The position numbers were made by a program, and so were the translations under genes. From contig CAJOHG010000030.1 in NCBI GenBank assembly GCA_905234395.1, positions 1 to 57,251 of the forward strand: 57,251 nucleotides of DNA, given 5' to 3'. Below the pieces are notes generated by a model, which worked only from the letters and a program-made list of their open reading frames with translations, was not told the origin of the DNA and searched no databases. Position 1 is the stretch's first letter, and each line of letters begins with the position of its first letter. This DNA comes from an uncultured Selenomonadaceae bacterium. Its GTDB lineage: Bacteria > Bacillota > Negativicutes > Selenomonadales > Selenomonadaceae. Below, piece after piece: positions 42,006 to 50,932 of this stretch.

Positions 42006-42674
42006 TTACTCAATCTCCCACAAAAATTCAACGGTGTCACTCGCGCGAACGTCGTCGGGCTGAAAATCAAACGATTTGTCGGTTGAACAGCCGAGCACAG
42101 CTTGCGGCGCAAAATTGACTTCGTGGCGGACAATGACCTCGTCGCGCGAATAGTCAATATCAATCAGCTTGCCGAGTTTGACGCCGGACGCCGCGCAGAG
42201 AGTTCTGGCTTTGCGTTTGGCATCGCGGGCAGCAGATTTCAAAAGTTTCTCAACAAAAGCGTCGGTGTCCTTCAAGGTGAACGCGATAGAAATTTTCGGC
42301 TCGGACAGGCATTTTGCAATGGTATCAATCGCCGCGTTGAGTTTGTCGTTGTTGAAAGCGAATTCAAGTTTCAAATCGTGACGGCACTCAAATCCGATTA
42401 GAACTTGGCGATAACGTTTGGAATTGCCTTCGCGACGCTCCTCGTCCTCATAAACGGCACGCACATCAAAATTTGTCGTCTTCAAGTCGTCGGCTTTGAA
42501 ACCTGCCTCAACAATCGCCTCACGGAGCATTTCAAGCTGTTGACTGCCGATTTTTACGGCGGCGGCGTATTCAACATTTTGCGCGGTCAACGTCAACGAC
42601 AACACAATCAAATCGGGAGCCTGCTCGGCTTGCCCGATGCCTTTGATGCGAATTCTGCGAAATTCATCCGTCAT
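42006..42674 (-). CDS. SIMPL-domain (DUF541) protein
   Basis: 222 residues with the SIMPL pattern: IKGIGQAEQAPDLIVLSLTL near the start, RYRQVLIGFECRHDLKLEF in the middle, and AARDAKRKARTLCAASGVKL then a C-terminal strand. The family (E. coli YggE) is linked to oxidative stress, mechanism unknown. GGAGGG lies 8 nt before ATG 42674. No signal peptide is seen although many relatives are exported. Confidence 0.8.
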   Translation of the reverse strand: MTDEFRRIRIKGIGQAEQAPDLIVLSLTLTAQNVEYAAAVKIGSQQLEMLREAIVEAGFKADDLKTTNFDVRAVYEDEERREGNSKRYRQVLIGFECRHDLKLEFAFNNDKLNAAIDTIAKCLSEPKISIAFTLKDTDAFVEKLLKSAARDAKRKARTLCAASGVKLGKLIDIDYSRDEVIVRHEVNFAPQAVLGCSTDKSFDFQPDDVRASDTVEFLWEIE

Positions 42675-42690
42675 AAAATTCCCTCCGAAA

Positions 42691-43389
42691 TTATTTTTCT
42701 TGCCCGTAATAAGCGTTCTTGCCGTGTTTTCTGAAGTAGTGCTTGTCAAGCAGATATTGCGGCACACGAGAATCGGCGCGCGTCAACTGCAGGACACGAT
42801 AATTCATCTCCGCGACGACTTCCAAAGTTTTGGCGACTTCCACGGCTTTAATCGGCGTCTTTGCCCACGCGAAAGGACCATGTTGTCTGGCGAGAACTGC
42901 GGGCACTGCGTCGGGATCAATATTTCTTTCGCGGAAGGTGCGCACGATAACTTTGCCGGTATTTTCCTCGTAAGCGTCGTCAATTTCGGCTTTGGTCAAT
43001 GCGTCGGAGACAGGTACCGCGCCATAAAAAACATCGGCGTGCGTCGTGCCGAAAGCTTCAATGTCAATGCCGGCTTGCGCAAAAGCCGTCGCCCACGGCG
43101 AATGAACGTGAACAATGCCGCCGATATTCGGGAACTCGTTATAAAGCACCATGTGCGTTAAAGTGTCGCTTGAAGGTCTCAAATCGCCCTCGACCACTTC
43201 GCCCGAAAGATTCACGACGACCATATTTTCCGGCGAAAGTTTTTCGTATTCGACGCCCGACGGTTTTATGACGAACAATTTTTTTTCGCGATCAATGCCG
43301 GAGACGTTGCCCCACGTGAAATTCACCAAAGACAATTTCGGCAGCATGATGTTTGCTTCGTAAACTTCGCGTCTCAAATTTTCCAACAA
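42691..43389 (-). CDS. araD: L-ribulose-5-phosphate 4-epimerase
   Basis: Zn-dependent class II aldolase-like epimerase linking L-arabinose or ascorbate breakdown to xylulose-5-phosphate. 232 residues with LVNFTWGNVSGIDREKKLFV, IKPSGVEYEKL, SSDTLTHMVLYNEFP, the zinc ligands in HVHSPWATAFAQAG and a third His in RQHGPF. The start is TTG 43389 after AAGGAG; a GTG three codons upstream overlaps that site. No other arabinose gene is adjacent. Confidence 0.92.
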   Translation of the reverse strand: MLENLRREVYEANIMLPKLSLVNFTWGNVSGIDREKKLFVIKPSGVEYEKLSPENMVVVNLSGEVVEGDLRPSSDTLTHMVLYNEFPNIGGIVHVHSPWATAFAQAGIDIEAFGTTHADVFYGAVPVSDALTKAEIDDAYEENTGKVIVRTFRERNIDPDAVPAVLARQHGPFAWAKTPIKAVEVAKTLEVVAEMNYRVLQLTRADSRVPQYLLDKHYFRKHGKNAYYGQEK

Positions 43390-43438
43390 CGGACTCACTC
43401 CTTACAAATTTATTACGTGCGAAAAATTCTACAAAAAA

Positions 43439-43481
43439 AAAATCCCCCCTGCTTTTTTGAAAGACGGCGGGAAATTTTTTT
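43439..43481 (-). terminator. Probable terminator of the GNAT gene
   Basis: On the minus strand TCCCGCC pairs with GGGGGGA (one mismatch) followed by a ten-T run. The stem is imperfect. Confidence 0.5.
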
Positions 43482-43500
43482 GTCCGGTTCACATTGCGCA

Positions 43501-43968
43501 TTACGAATTGATTTCAAGCGTCATTGCAATTTCGTCGCAATTCGGGAACTTCGGGCATTCAATACATTCTTTCCAAATTTTATGCGGCAAAGATTCTTTT
43601 GTCGTCGTTGCAAAGCCGAGCGATTGAAAAAAATCCGGGCGATAAGTCAACGTGAAAAATTCTTTAACTCCGACGGTGCGACCTTCTTCCAAAAGTTTCT
43701 TGACTATTGCCGAGCCGATGCCTCGCCGTGAAAAATCTGCGTGCACCGCCATTGAGCGAACTTCCGCCAATTCATTCCACGTCAAATGCAGTGCTCCGAC
43801 GCCGACAATTTTTTTCGATTCAACGTCCTCGGCAACAACAAATTCACGCAACGTCTCGTAAAGCGTGCTGTGCGGTTTGGGCAACATCAGCCCTTGTGCC
43901 GCATAAACCGCAATTAAGTCGTGAATTTCATCCACGTCCGCAAATGTCGCCTTGCGATAGAGAAACAT
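43501..43968 (-). CDS. GNAT acetyltransferase, N-acetylglutamate-synthase-like (ArgA-type)
   Basis: 155 residues with the GNAT core: FADVDEIHDLIAVYAAQGLM at the start, VGVGALHLTWNELAEVRSM, and the acetyl-CoA loop RRGIGSAIVKKLLEEG. A C-terminal CPKFPNCDEIAM segment is typical of stand-alone N-acetylglutamate synthases in Firmicutes. It sits 14 nt downstream of licD, so it is probably cotranscribed without an obvious link. Confidence 0.8.
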   Translation of the reverse strand: MFLYRKATFADVDEIHDLIAVYAAQGLMLPKPHSTLYETLREFVVAEDVESKKIVGVGALHLTWNELAEVRSMAVHADFSRRGIGSAIVKKLLEEGRTVGVKEFFTLTYRPDFFQSLGFATTTKESLPHKIWKECIECPKFPNCDEIAMTLEINS

Positions 43969-43982
43969 TTAAACACCCTCGA

Positions 43983-45107
43983 TTATCTGATTTGCTTAAA
44001 AAATTCTTCGTAGGGAATTTCCACGGTGAAATCTTCTGCATGTTTCTGCTTCTTTGTCGGCAGTTCATGCCAATCGCCGTAACGGTCGGTTAAAACTTCT
44101 TCGTATTCGGCAGGACAAGGAATTTTAATCTTTTCAAACGGCAGATATATGACATTTTCAAAGCATTTGGTTTTGTAAGTGTAGTCAAAATTTTTGATGG
44201 TGCAATACGGGAATTCGCAAACATAGGGCGTTTGAGTGAAAGTTTCTGCCAGAAACTCCTCCAACAGCATCGCTTTTTTTCGGAAAGGATATTTAAGAAT
44301 TTCCACGAGTTTGTCGCGAGAAATTGCCATTGTTATGCCGGCTTTAAGGTCTTCTGTCATTCTTTCGGGAATGGCAATCGCACCCAATATTCTCCGCCCC
44401 ACTTGAAAAGTTCTTAAAGTTTTCTCGTCGTCAAACGGCGGGCAAGGGTCTAAGCAGAAAATATCAACCCACGTGGCATAATGAATATTCGTTCGTTCGT
44501 CTTGAAAGTAAGTCGTGCGCTTGTCCAACATTCTCAACAGCGGAAAAAACGGTGCCCACAACGGATGCTCGTCTCTTTGCTCCTTAGAGACAAACGGCAA
44601 TTCCATGATTGACGGATCATCGTCTTCAGGATCGGTTTCAAGTCGATGATTGTACCAGTACCACATTTTGTAATGCGGATGATTCTTCAGCTCTTCTTCG
44701 GCGGCAATTTTAAATTTCTCGTAATCGGGTCGGAACATTATGACATCCAGGTCATCATCCCACGGAATGAATCCTTTGTGACGCACCGCACCCAATAGAG
44801 TTCCGCCTATTGCGAAATAGCGAATGCCGTGCTTTTTGCAAATGCGGTCAAGTTCAACGAGCATGTTAATCTGAACGTTCCAAAGCCTCTTCAGCCGCGA
44901 AGGTATGAAAAAACCGTCACGAATTTCGTCACGGAATAAATTGTCGACAAAAATTTGCTCGCCGTCCAATAATTCGGGAACGGCATAATCGGGACGCGGA
45001 GCTTTTCTGTGTTGCGTAAGTTTCGCGAGTAATTTATTTTGCTGTTCCAGCAAACGATTTTGTTGCTGTATCAAGAGTTTCATTTGACTTTTGCCGGACT
45101 TTCTCAA
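43983..45107 (-). CDS. LicD-family phosphotransferase with N-terminal coil
   Basis: LicD-type nucleotidyltransferase-fold proteins attach phosphocholine or polyol phosphates to surface glycans. 374 residues. An N-terminal coiled coil (QQQNRLLEQQNKLL, about 14-30), a linker with LLDGEQIFVDNLFRDE, then the LicD core: GIRYFAIGGTLLGAVRHKGF and IPWDDDLDVIMFRPDYE (metal-binding Asp pair). A Cys/Pro/Tyr-rich C-terminal part follows. The start is TTG 45107, overlapping the stop of the preceding gene (TTGA); ATG nine codons in is an alternative. Fourth gene of the cytidylyltransferase-SDR-coil-licD operon. Confidence 0.85.
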   Translation of the reverse strand: MRKSGKSQMKLLIQQQNRLLEQQNKLLAKLTQHRKAPRPDYAVPELLDGEQIFVDNLFRDEIRDGFFIPSRLKRLWNVQINMLVELDRICKKHGIRYFAIGGTLLGAVRHKGFIPWDDDLDVIMFRPDYEKFKIAAEEELKNHPHYKMWYWYNHRLETDPEDDDPSIMELPFVSKEQRDEHPLWAPFFPLLRMLDKRTTYFQDERTNIHYATWVDIFCLDPCPPFDDEKTLRTFQVGRRILGAIAIPERMTEDLKAGITMAISRDKLVEILKYPFRKKAMLLEEFLAETFTQTPYVCEFPYCTIKNFDYTYKTKCFENVIYLPFEKIKIPCPAEYEEVLTDRYGDWHELPTKKQKHAEDFTVEIPYEEFFKQIR

Positions 45108-45397
45108 CTCTTCAGCAACTCCTTCTCTGCAATGATTGACTTCAAATTTTCAACGATCTCTTTCACGTCGGGATAAATATCGGTTTGACGTGTACGAGTC
45201 TCGTCGCGCAATGGATTATCAACAAAAATTTGTTCGCCGTTCAACAAAGCGGAGGCATCGGGCGAATAATAATCGGAACGCTTATTATTTTGCCGTATGA
45301 GCTCCGACAGCAATTTGTTTTGCCGTTCAAGCAAAAGATTTTGTTGTTGCAATAAAAGTTCCGATTGACTTTCGCCGGACATTTTCAACTTTTTCAA
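45104..45397 (-). CDS. Stand-alone copy of the LicD N-terminal coil module
   Basis: 97 residues that match the first ~60 residues of the neighbouring LicD protein: SGESQSELLLQQQNLLLERQ, NKLLSELIRQN and LLNGEQIFVDNPLRDETR. It lacks any catalytic part; residues 70-97 are a short unrelated helix (VKEIVENLKSIIAEKELLKS). AAAGGAG and TTG 45397 give a clean start. It is coupled to licD by TTGA overlap. Either a truncated paralogue or a dedicated partner that pairs with LicD through the coil. Confidence 0.6.
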   Translation of the reverse strand: MKKLKMSGESQSELLLQQQNLLLERQNKLLSELIRQNNKRSDYYSPDASALLNGEQIFVDNPLRDETRTRQTDIYPDVKEIVENLKSIIAEKELLKS

Positions 45398-45411
45398 AAC
45401 GGCAACTCCTT

Positions 45412-46464
45412 TTAAACAACCGACTTCAAAATTTCAACGGTCTTCTTCACACCGGAATATGTGTCATCTTTGGGCGTCCAACCTAAACTGCGGAGCTTGT
45501 CGTTGGGCATGATTGAATTGACCGCATTTGAAAAACCTTTGGCAAGCGTTTCGTCGGGCAACTCGAAAACGACTTTCCTGCCCGCAAGAGAGCTGATATA
45601 TTCGGCGATCTCGCGCAGGGAAGGAACTTCGCCCGAATCGGCAACGTTGTAAGCCTCGCCGCAAATGCCTTTCAACATGCAGTAAAAAATTCCGCAAGCC
45701 GCGTCCGTTGCGCAACAATACGACAATCGCGGAATGCCTTGACTTTTCAGAACAATATCCTTGCCGAGTACGCCGCTCATGATGAATTCGCTCATTGCCT
45801 TGGAATCGTTCAGGCGGGTAGTTGCGCCGTAAAGCCTGCAAAGTCGCGGAATGACAACGTCCATTTTGTATTGGCTGATGTAAGCTTGACAAAGAGCCTC
45901 GCCCGCGCGTTTTGATTCGGGATAACCGGCGCGAACGGTGTTGCAATTTATGTAGCCGCAATAATTTTCGGTAAAAAGGTCGTCCGAATTAAGAGCCTTG
46001 CCGTAAACTTCGACGGTTGAAACAAATACAAAGCGTTCGATATTTTTTCGCCGCCCGAATTCAAGCAGATTGTGTGCGCCGATAATGTTGGCGGTCATCG
46101 TGCCGACGGGATCGGTGGCGTAAAGTCTTGGATGCGTGTTGCTTGCGGCGTGAATGATAAAGTTGACGGGCAAATCATTTTCAATCGGCTCGTTCACGTC
46201 AAGCTTGACGAACTCAAAATTTTTATCGCCGAAATAGTCAGCGAATCTCTCCTGCGCATTTTTTTCATTACGTCCTGCCGCAAAAATTTTGACGTTCAAA
46301 TTGTCGTCGCGATTCTTTTTCATGAGCACATCAACGATAACCGTGCCGACAAGTCCGCTTGCGCCCGTGAGCAACAAATTTTTTCCCGCGAGCTTTTCCC
46401 ACGGCAAATTTTCCGTCGCAATGTCTGCAATGTCCGCCGCGTAGAGTTCATGCTTGATATACAT
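45412..46464 (-). CDS. NAD-dependent sugar epimerase/dehydratase (extended SDR)
   Basis: 350 residues with Rossmann TGASGLVGTVIVDVL (about 33-47), HAASNTHP, STVEVYG and the catalytic Y-P-E-S-K (Tyr-x3-Lys). A substrate half ends in LGWTPKDDTYSGVKKTVE. This resembles dTDP/UDP/CDP-sugar epimerases. Position between an IspD/TarI-like gene and licD suggests it shapes the activated sugar or polyol that LicD transfers; substrate unknown. Confidence 0.85.
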   Translation of the reverse strand: MYIKHELYAADIADIATENLPWEKLAGKNLLLTGASGLVGTVIVDVLMKKNRDDNLNVKIFAAGRNEKNAQERFADYFGDKNFEFVKLDVNEPIENDLPVNFIIHAASNTHPRLYATDPVGTMTANIIGAHNLLEFGRRKNIERFVFVSTVEVYGKALNSDDLFTENYCGYINCNTVRAGYPESKRAGEALCQAYISQYKMDVVIPRLCRLYGATTRLNDSKAMSEFIMSGVLGKDIVLKSQGIPRLSYCCATDAACGIFYCMLKGICGEAYNVADSGEVPSLREIAEYISSLAGRKVVFELPDETLAKGFSNAVNSIMPNDKLRSLGWTPKDDTYSGVKKTVEILKSVV

Positions 46465-46473
46465 GCCCGCACC

Positions 46474-47220
46474 TCACTTGAGCCAATCGGTTCTGCGCGT
46501 GATAAGCAGTGCTTTGAAAATGTCGATATCCTCGACCGTGGTGAGTTTGATATTTTTTTCGGAGCCGGCAGAGAAATAGACTTGTTCGCCGAGTTCAAAG
46601 AACATCGTGTTGGGAGAAGTGGCGTTGGTGATGCCGCGTTCAAGTGCGAGTCGATTCATGTCGCAAATTTTTCCGATGGTGAAACCGTGCGGCGTGTGCG
46701 AACGACGTAATTTTTCGCGCGGATAAAAATCGCAGGTCTTCAAGCCGTCTTCGGTGCGCATGACAGGTTCATAGCACGGAACGGAAGAAATTGCACTGCC
46801 GTGTTTTTTGGCGGTGATAATGCAGTCGGAAATGATTTCGGCGGAAACCATCGGGCGAATTCCGTCGTGAATCAGAACAATGTCGTCGCGGTTGTAATGT
46901 TTTTCCAATTCGTAGACGCCGTTGCGAATGGAGCCTTGATTGTTTTCGCCGCCTTCGATGATGTGTTTGAGCTTGGTGATATTGAATTGATCGGCATATG
47001 CTTGCAGGACTTGCTCCCAACCTTTGAGACAGACGATAGCGATTATGTCAATTTCCGGGTGGCGTTGAAAAGCTTCCATGGTGTAGACAATGACAGGGCG
47101 GTCGTTGATTGTCAAAAATTGTTTGGGAATGTCTTGGTGCATTCTCTGTCCTGAGCCGCCCGCTGTGATTAAAGCTATGTTAGCCATAAGAATTTGCGGC
47201 AAAAAAAATTTCTGCCGCAT
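46474..47220 (-). CDS. IspD/TarI-like cytidylyltransferase
   Basis: The family makes CDP-activated polyols (CDP-ribitol, CDP-methylerythritol). Residues include ALITAGGSGQRMHQDIPKQF (CTP loop), VLIHDGIRPMVSAEII, TPHGFTIGKI and a C-terminal NIKLTTVEDIDIFKALL. Homologues next to SDR and LicD genes usually act in surface glycan synthesis and not in isoprenoid synthesis, so a TarI-like role is inferred. GGAGG lies 4 nt before ATG 47220; ATG 47187 (MANIALI) has no ribosome site but would give the usual length. First gene of the operon. Confidence 0.82.
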   Translation of the reverse strand: MRQKFFLPQILMANIALITAGGSGQRMHQDIPKQFLTINDRPVIVYTMEAFQRHPEIDIIAIVCLKGWEQVLQAYADQFNITKLKHIIEGGENNQGSIRNGVYELEKHYNRDDIVLIHDGIRPMVSAEIISDCIITAKKHGSAISSVPCYEPVMRTEDGLKTCDFYPREKLRRSHTPHGFTIGKICDMNRLALERGITNATSPNTMFFELGEQVYFSAGSEKNIKLTTVEDIDIFKALLITRRTDWLK

Positions 47221-47304
47221 GTCACCTCCATAAAAAGAATTTAAACTTGGCAAAGTGTAACATAGCAGAAAATTTTTTTCAATCACTTCAAGATTAGATG
47301 TCGC

Positions 47305-47820
47305 TTAGAATTCTATGCCCGCTTGAGCTTTGATGCCTTGCTTGAACGGATGCTTGACGAGTTTCATTTCCGTGACAAGGTCGGCGGCGTCAATTAATTC
47401 AATCGGTGCGTCGCGTCCCGTGAAGACCAAATGCATTTGCGGCGGACGAATTTTTATCAGCTCCAAAATTTCCTGCGCGTCGAGTAAGCCGAACTTCACC
47501 GCGTAATTTATTTCGTCCAGAACGATTAAATCCCACGTGCCCGATAAAATTTCCGTCCGTGCCGATTCAAGAGCCGTCCGCGCAGATTTTTTTTGCTCAA
47601 CAAAATTTTCCGGCGTGATGAATCCTAAACCGAGTTGCCGCACTTCCACGCCGAGAATTTCCAGAGCCGTCAATTCGTTTGAATGTCGTGCGCCCTTGAT
47701 GAATTGTAGGATCAAAACTTTCATGCCCGCGCCGAATGCCCGCACCGCCAAGCCAATCGCCGCAGTCGTCTTGCCTTTGCCGTCGCCGGTATGCACGATA
47801 ATCAATCCGCGTCTGTCCAT
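47305..47820 (-). CDS. cobO: Cob(I)yrinic acid a,c-diamide adenosyltransferase
   Basis: Adds the adenosyl group to corrinoids. 171 residues with P-loop GDGKGKTT (12-19), LDEINYAVKFGLL and VFTGRDAP, the CobO/BtuR/CobA pattern. GAGGAGG precedes ATG. Single gene, divergent from proB; cbiB lies 7 kb away. Confidence 0.95.
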   Translation of the reverse strand: MDRRGLIIVHTGDGKGKTTAAIGLAVRAFGAGMKVLILQFIKGARHSNELTALEILGVEVRQLGLGFITPENFVEQKKSARTALESARTEILSGTWDLIVLDEINYAVKFGLLDAQEILELIKIRPPQMHLVFTGRDAPIELIDAADLVTEMKLVKHPFKQGIKAQAGIEF

Positions 47821-47894
47821 GATGAATCCTCCTCATGTGCGAAAAAATTCATTCACCTTCCGCAAATCAATTCACCATTCTAAAAACAAAATCC

Positions 47895-47923
47895 TTGCGT
47901 AAACGATGAAATGAATTTATAAT
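47895..47923 (+). promoter_or_regulatory. Promoter of proB
   Basis: TTGCGT (47895-47900), 17 bp, TATAAT (47918-47923). Confidence 0.7.
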
Positions 47924-47947
47924 GAAAGCAAAAAGGAAGTGGTGATT

Positions 47948-48757
47948 TTGAGTAAGGCGCGAGAGAATTTGAAGGCGGCACGGCGAATTGTCATCAAGGT
48001 TGGGACGAGCACATTGGCGCACGCCGAAAGCGGCAAGTTGAATTTGTACCGAATCGAACATTTGATTCGCGAGATAGCCGATTTGCACAACGCGGGCAAA
48101 GAAATTATTTTCGTCAGTTCCGGAGCAATCGCGGCGGGCATGAATAAACTCGGCATCAAAATCAAACCGCAGACCATTCCCGAAAATCAAGCGTTGGCGG
48201 CAATCGGTCAAGGCGTGCTCATGCACATCTACGAAAAATTTTTCGCGGAATACGGTCAGACAATCGGGCAAGTGCTTTTGACAGGCGATAACGCTAACGA
48301 TGAACACGCTCGCGAAAATTCCCGCAACTCTCTGCAAACTATCCTCGACATGGGCGCAATTCCCGTCGTCAACGAAAATGATGCCGTTGCTGTCGACGAA
48401 ATCAAAATCGGTGACAACGACAACCTTTCGGCTATCGTCGCGGCAATGGTCGGCGCGGAAGTCCTGATCATTTTGAGCGACATCGACGGGCTTTACACTG
48501 CAAATCCTCTCGTTGATAAATCTGCGCGGCTGATTGACGAAGTGCCGACGATTGACGCGGAGATTGAACGCATTGCCGGCGGCGCAGGTACAAAACTCGG
48601 AACGGGCGGCATGTTCACGAAGATTCAAGCGGCAAAATTCGCGACGGCTCACGGCGTGACGATGCTCATCATCAACGGCGCAACCAACGGAAATTTGCGG
48701 CGGACATTGAGCGGCGAGGCTGTCGGTACAATCTTTCCAAGGAGGAATGCGCAATGA
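47948..48757 (+). CDS. proB: Glutamate 5-kinase, short form without PUA domain
   Basis: First step of proline synthesis. 269 residues of amino-acid-kinase fold: VIKVGTSTLAHAESGKLNLY, IIFVSSGAIAAGMNKLGI, NENDAVAVDEIKIGDND, LIILSDIDGLYTANP and GTGGMFTKIQAAKFA. The C-terminal PUA domain of the E. coli enzyme is absent, as in some other bacteria. The start is TTG 47948 after AAGGAAG; a GTG three codons upstream overlaps that site. Its stop overlaps the next gene (ATGA). proA lies 4 kb downstream, with three unrelated genes between. Confidence 0.93.
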   Translation: MSKARENLKAARRIVIKVGTSTLAHAESGKLNLYRIEHLIREIADLHNAGKEIIFVSSGAIAAGMNKLGIKIKPQTIPENQALAAIGQGVLMHIYEKFFAEYGQTIGQVLLTGDNANDEHARENSRNSLQTILDMGAIPVVNENDAVAVDEIKIGDNDNLSAIVAAMVGAEVLIILSDIDGLYTANPLVDKSARLIDEVPTIDAEIERIAGGAGTKLGTGGMFTKIQAAKFATAHGVTMLIINGATNGNLRRTLSGEAVGTIFPRRNAQ

Positions 48758-49596
48758 AAATTCGCGTGATTCATACGGGCAAAGTTTACGTCTCAAGCGC
48801 GTTGCCTTTCAAGGACGCCGTGAAAAATCCCAACCCGTTGCAACTAACATTACTGTCGTTGTATGGGCGGCGCAATCGAATTTGGCTGCCGGTATCGGCT
48901 TATTTGATTGAACATGCGCGGGCGAAAATTTTGGTCGACACGGGTTGGCATCGCGAAATTTCTCCCGAAGGCGAATACAATCGTCGCGCTCAAGTTCGGC
49001 ATATGGGCGTTGCGCATTTCCTGTTGAATCAGGGAATTTTGCCGAAAGGCGAATCTGTCGTCGAACAGCTTGCCGCGCTCAACATCGCCCCGAAAGATTT
49101 AGACTTCGTGATATTGACGCACCTGCACACCGACCATGCAAGCGGCTTGCGTCAACTTATCGGCGCGAAGAAAATTTTGGTAAGCGAGCCCGAACTTGAC
49201 GACACGAAAAAATTCCCGATTCGCTACGCAAGCAGTATGTGGCGGGGCGTAAAGCTTGAGACGTTCGCGTTCAACGATACGGGCGTCGGTTCCGTCGGCA
49301 AAAGTTTCGACCTGTTCGGCGACGGCAGTATTGAGCTTGTAAACATTCCCGGACACACGAGCGGCTTGACTGCTGTCAAACTCAACGTCGGGAAAAAATT
49401 CGTCCTGCTCTTTTCGGACGGCGGTTACGCAAAAAAATCGTGGCAGGAATTAATCCCGCCGGGCACCGCGCTTGACGAGGCTCAAGCTTTTAAGTCTTTG
49501 CAATGGATTCGCGAAATGAGCTTGAACGAAAATTGCGTGGATAGTTTGGCGAATCACGACCCCGACATTTTGCCGCACGAAATTATTTTGGATTGA
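48754..49596 (+). CDS. Metallo-beta-lactamase-fold hydrolase (lactonase-like)
   Basis: 280 residues with ILVDTGWH, the zinc motif HLHTDH (123-128), a later His in IPGHTSGLTAV, Asp in LFSDGGY, and a C-terminal LANHDPDILP. The pattern resembles AHL-lactonase-like members of the superfamily. No signal peptide. ATGA overlap with proB implies cotranscription. Substrate unknown. Confidence 0.82.
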   Translation: MKIRVIHTGKVYVSSALPFKDAVKNPNPLQLTLLSLYGRRNRIWLPVSAYLIEHARAKILVDTGWHREISPEGEYNRRAQVRHMGVAHFLLNQGILPKGESVVEQLAALNIAPKDLDFVILTHLHTDHASGLRQLIGAKKILVSEPELDDTKKFPIRYASSMWRGVKLETFAFNDTGVGSVGKSFDLFGDGSIELVNIPGHTSGLTAVKLNVGKKFVLLFSDGGYAKKSWQELIPPGTALDEAQAFKSLQWIREMSLNENCVDSLANHDPDILPHEIILD

Positions 49597-49611
49597 TTCA
49601 GGGTGGGGATT

Positions 49612-50931
49612 ATGATTAAAAAATTTTTTACGTTGCTCGCGGTGCTGTTCATGTTGACGACGACGGCTCACGCGGCAATTGCAATTCAAGACGATCGCGC
49701 GACGGCAGATTATTGGGTCGGCAAAAATAAATCGGGCGAAGCGGTTTTCGTGTCGACGCAGGATTTGGAAATGCTCAACCTTCAAATTCGACAACGGAGC
49801 GCAAATACAATCGTCGACCTGCCGAAATATCCCGAAAAAGTTTATACTCAGTGGCTCAAGAACAAAATTACCGCGACAATGACAATCGGCAACTTCCAGG
49901 GCGATGAAGTCCCGAAGCTTTTCAAAAACGGCGCAGCGTTGACGGAATTCAGTTTCACGCACGCCAAACAGAATTGTTGCCTCGACGAACTGCCGACCGT
50001 TTGCGAAATTCGTTACGCCTTGACGATTGACCGCGCCGACATAAAACTTTTGCCCGAAGCCGAAGGTTGGTTTGAAAGTGCCGACGACACGCATTACGAC
50101 CAACTTCAAGCGACGGCGATTGATCCGAGCGAACCGGTTATCGTTTTGATTGACAGCAAGGATAAAGAATTCGTCTTCATCGAGTCGCGCACGTATGCAG
50201 GTTGGATTAAGCCTTCCGCACTTGCTTTCACTGACAGAGCAACTTGGATGAAATACGCCGCACCGACAAATTATCTGACCGTCCTGGCAAGCCGCAAGAC
50301 AATTCCTTCCGGCAAGGCGTTCTATCAAATGGGCGGCAGAGTTCTTTTGAGAGCAGCTGAATTGCAAAAGGACGGCTCATGGGCGATTAACGTTCCTGCT
50401 GTCGATGCTAACGGCACGATTATCGAACAGGGCTACAACATTCCGAACGATAAAGGCGTCGTCAAAGGTGCTCTCGCTTGCAGTGAAAACAATTTGATTC
50501 GGCAGGCGTTCAGATTTCTCGGCGAAGATTACGGTTGGGGCGGACTTGAAAAGAACGTCGACTGCTCAAGCTTCGTGCAAGATGTTTATCGCTCTGTCGG
50601 CATTGAACTTCCGCGCGACACTTCACGGCAGGAAAAAGCTATGGCGCGTTCAATTTCTTTAAAGAGCATGAACCGCGAGCAACGTCTTGACATTCTCAAA
50701 AAGTCTAAGCCCGGATCATTGCTGTTTGCGCCCGGTCATGTGATGATGTATCTCGGCATGGACGCCAACGGAGAGCCGCTTGTCATTCACTCGATAAGCA
50801 GCTACTTCACGTTCGACAATGAGCAGACCGCAAAGCATTACGTCCGAAAAATTTTGGTCAGCGATTTGCACTTCATGAACAAGAACAAAATCGAAATGAT
50901 CGACCGAATCACGAGCGTCGGAAGTTTCTGA
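49612..50931 (+). CDS. Exported NlpC/P60 cell-wall peptidase with SH3-like domains
   Basis: 439 residues. Signal peptide (FFTLLAVLFMLTTTAHA), a region of two SH3-like beta domains (about 120-290, with SYAGWIKPSALAF-like sequence), then NlpC/P60: RQAFRFLGEDYGWGGLEKNV, catalytic Cys in DCSSF (Cys 318), His in APGHVMMYLG (His 376) and VIHSISSYF. These enzymes cut the D-Glu/diamino-acid bond of peptidoglycan stem peptides. GGTGGGGA precedes ATG 49612. It stops 1 nt before the MATE-HATPase gene. Confidence 0.9.
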   Translation: MIKKFFTLLAVLFMLTTTAHAAIAIQDDRATADYWVGKNKSGEAVFVSTQDLEMLNLQIRQRSANTIVDLPKYPEKVYTQWLKNKITATMTIGNFQGDEVPKLFKNGAALTEFSFTHAKQNCCLDELPTVCEIRYALTIDRADIKLLPEAEGWFESADDTHYDQLQATAIDPSEPVIVLIDSKDKEFVFIESRTYAGWIKPSALAFTDRATWMKYAAPTNYLTVLASRKTIPSGKAFYQMGGRVLLRAAELQKDGSWAINVPAVDANGTIIEQGYNIPNDKGVVKGALACSENNLIRQAFRFLGEDYGWGGLEKNVDCSSFVQDVYRSVGIELPRDTSRQEKAMARSISLKSMNREQRLDILKKSKPGSLLFAPGHVMMYLGMDANGEPLVIHSISSYFTFDNEQTAKHYVRKILVSDLHFMNKNKIEMIDRITSVGSF

Positions 50932-50932
50932 T

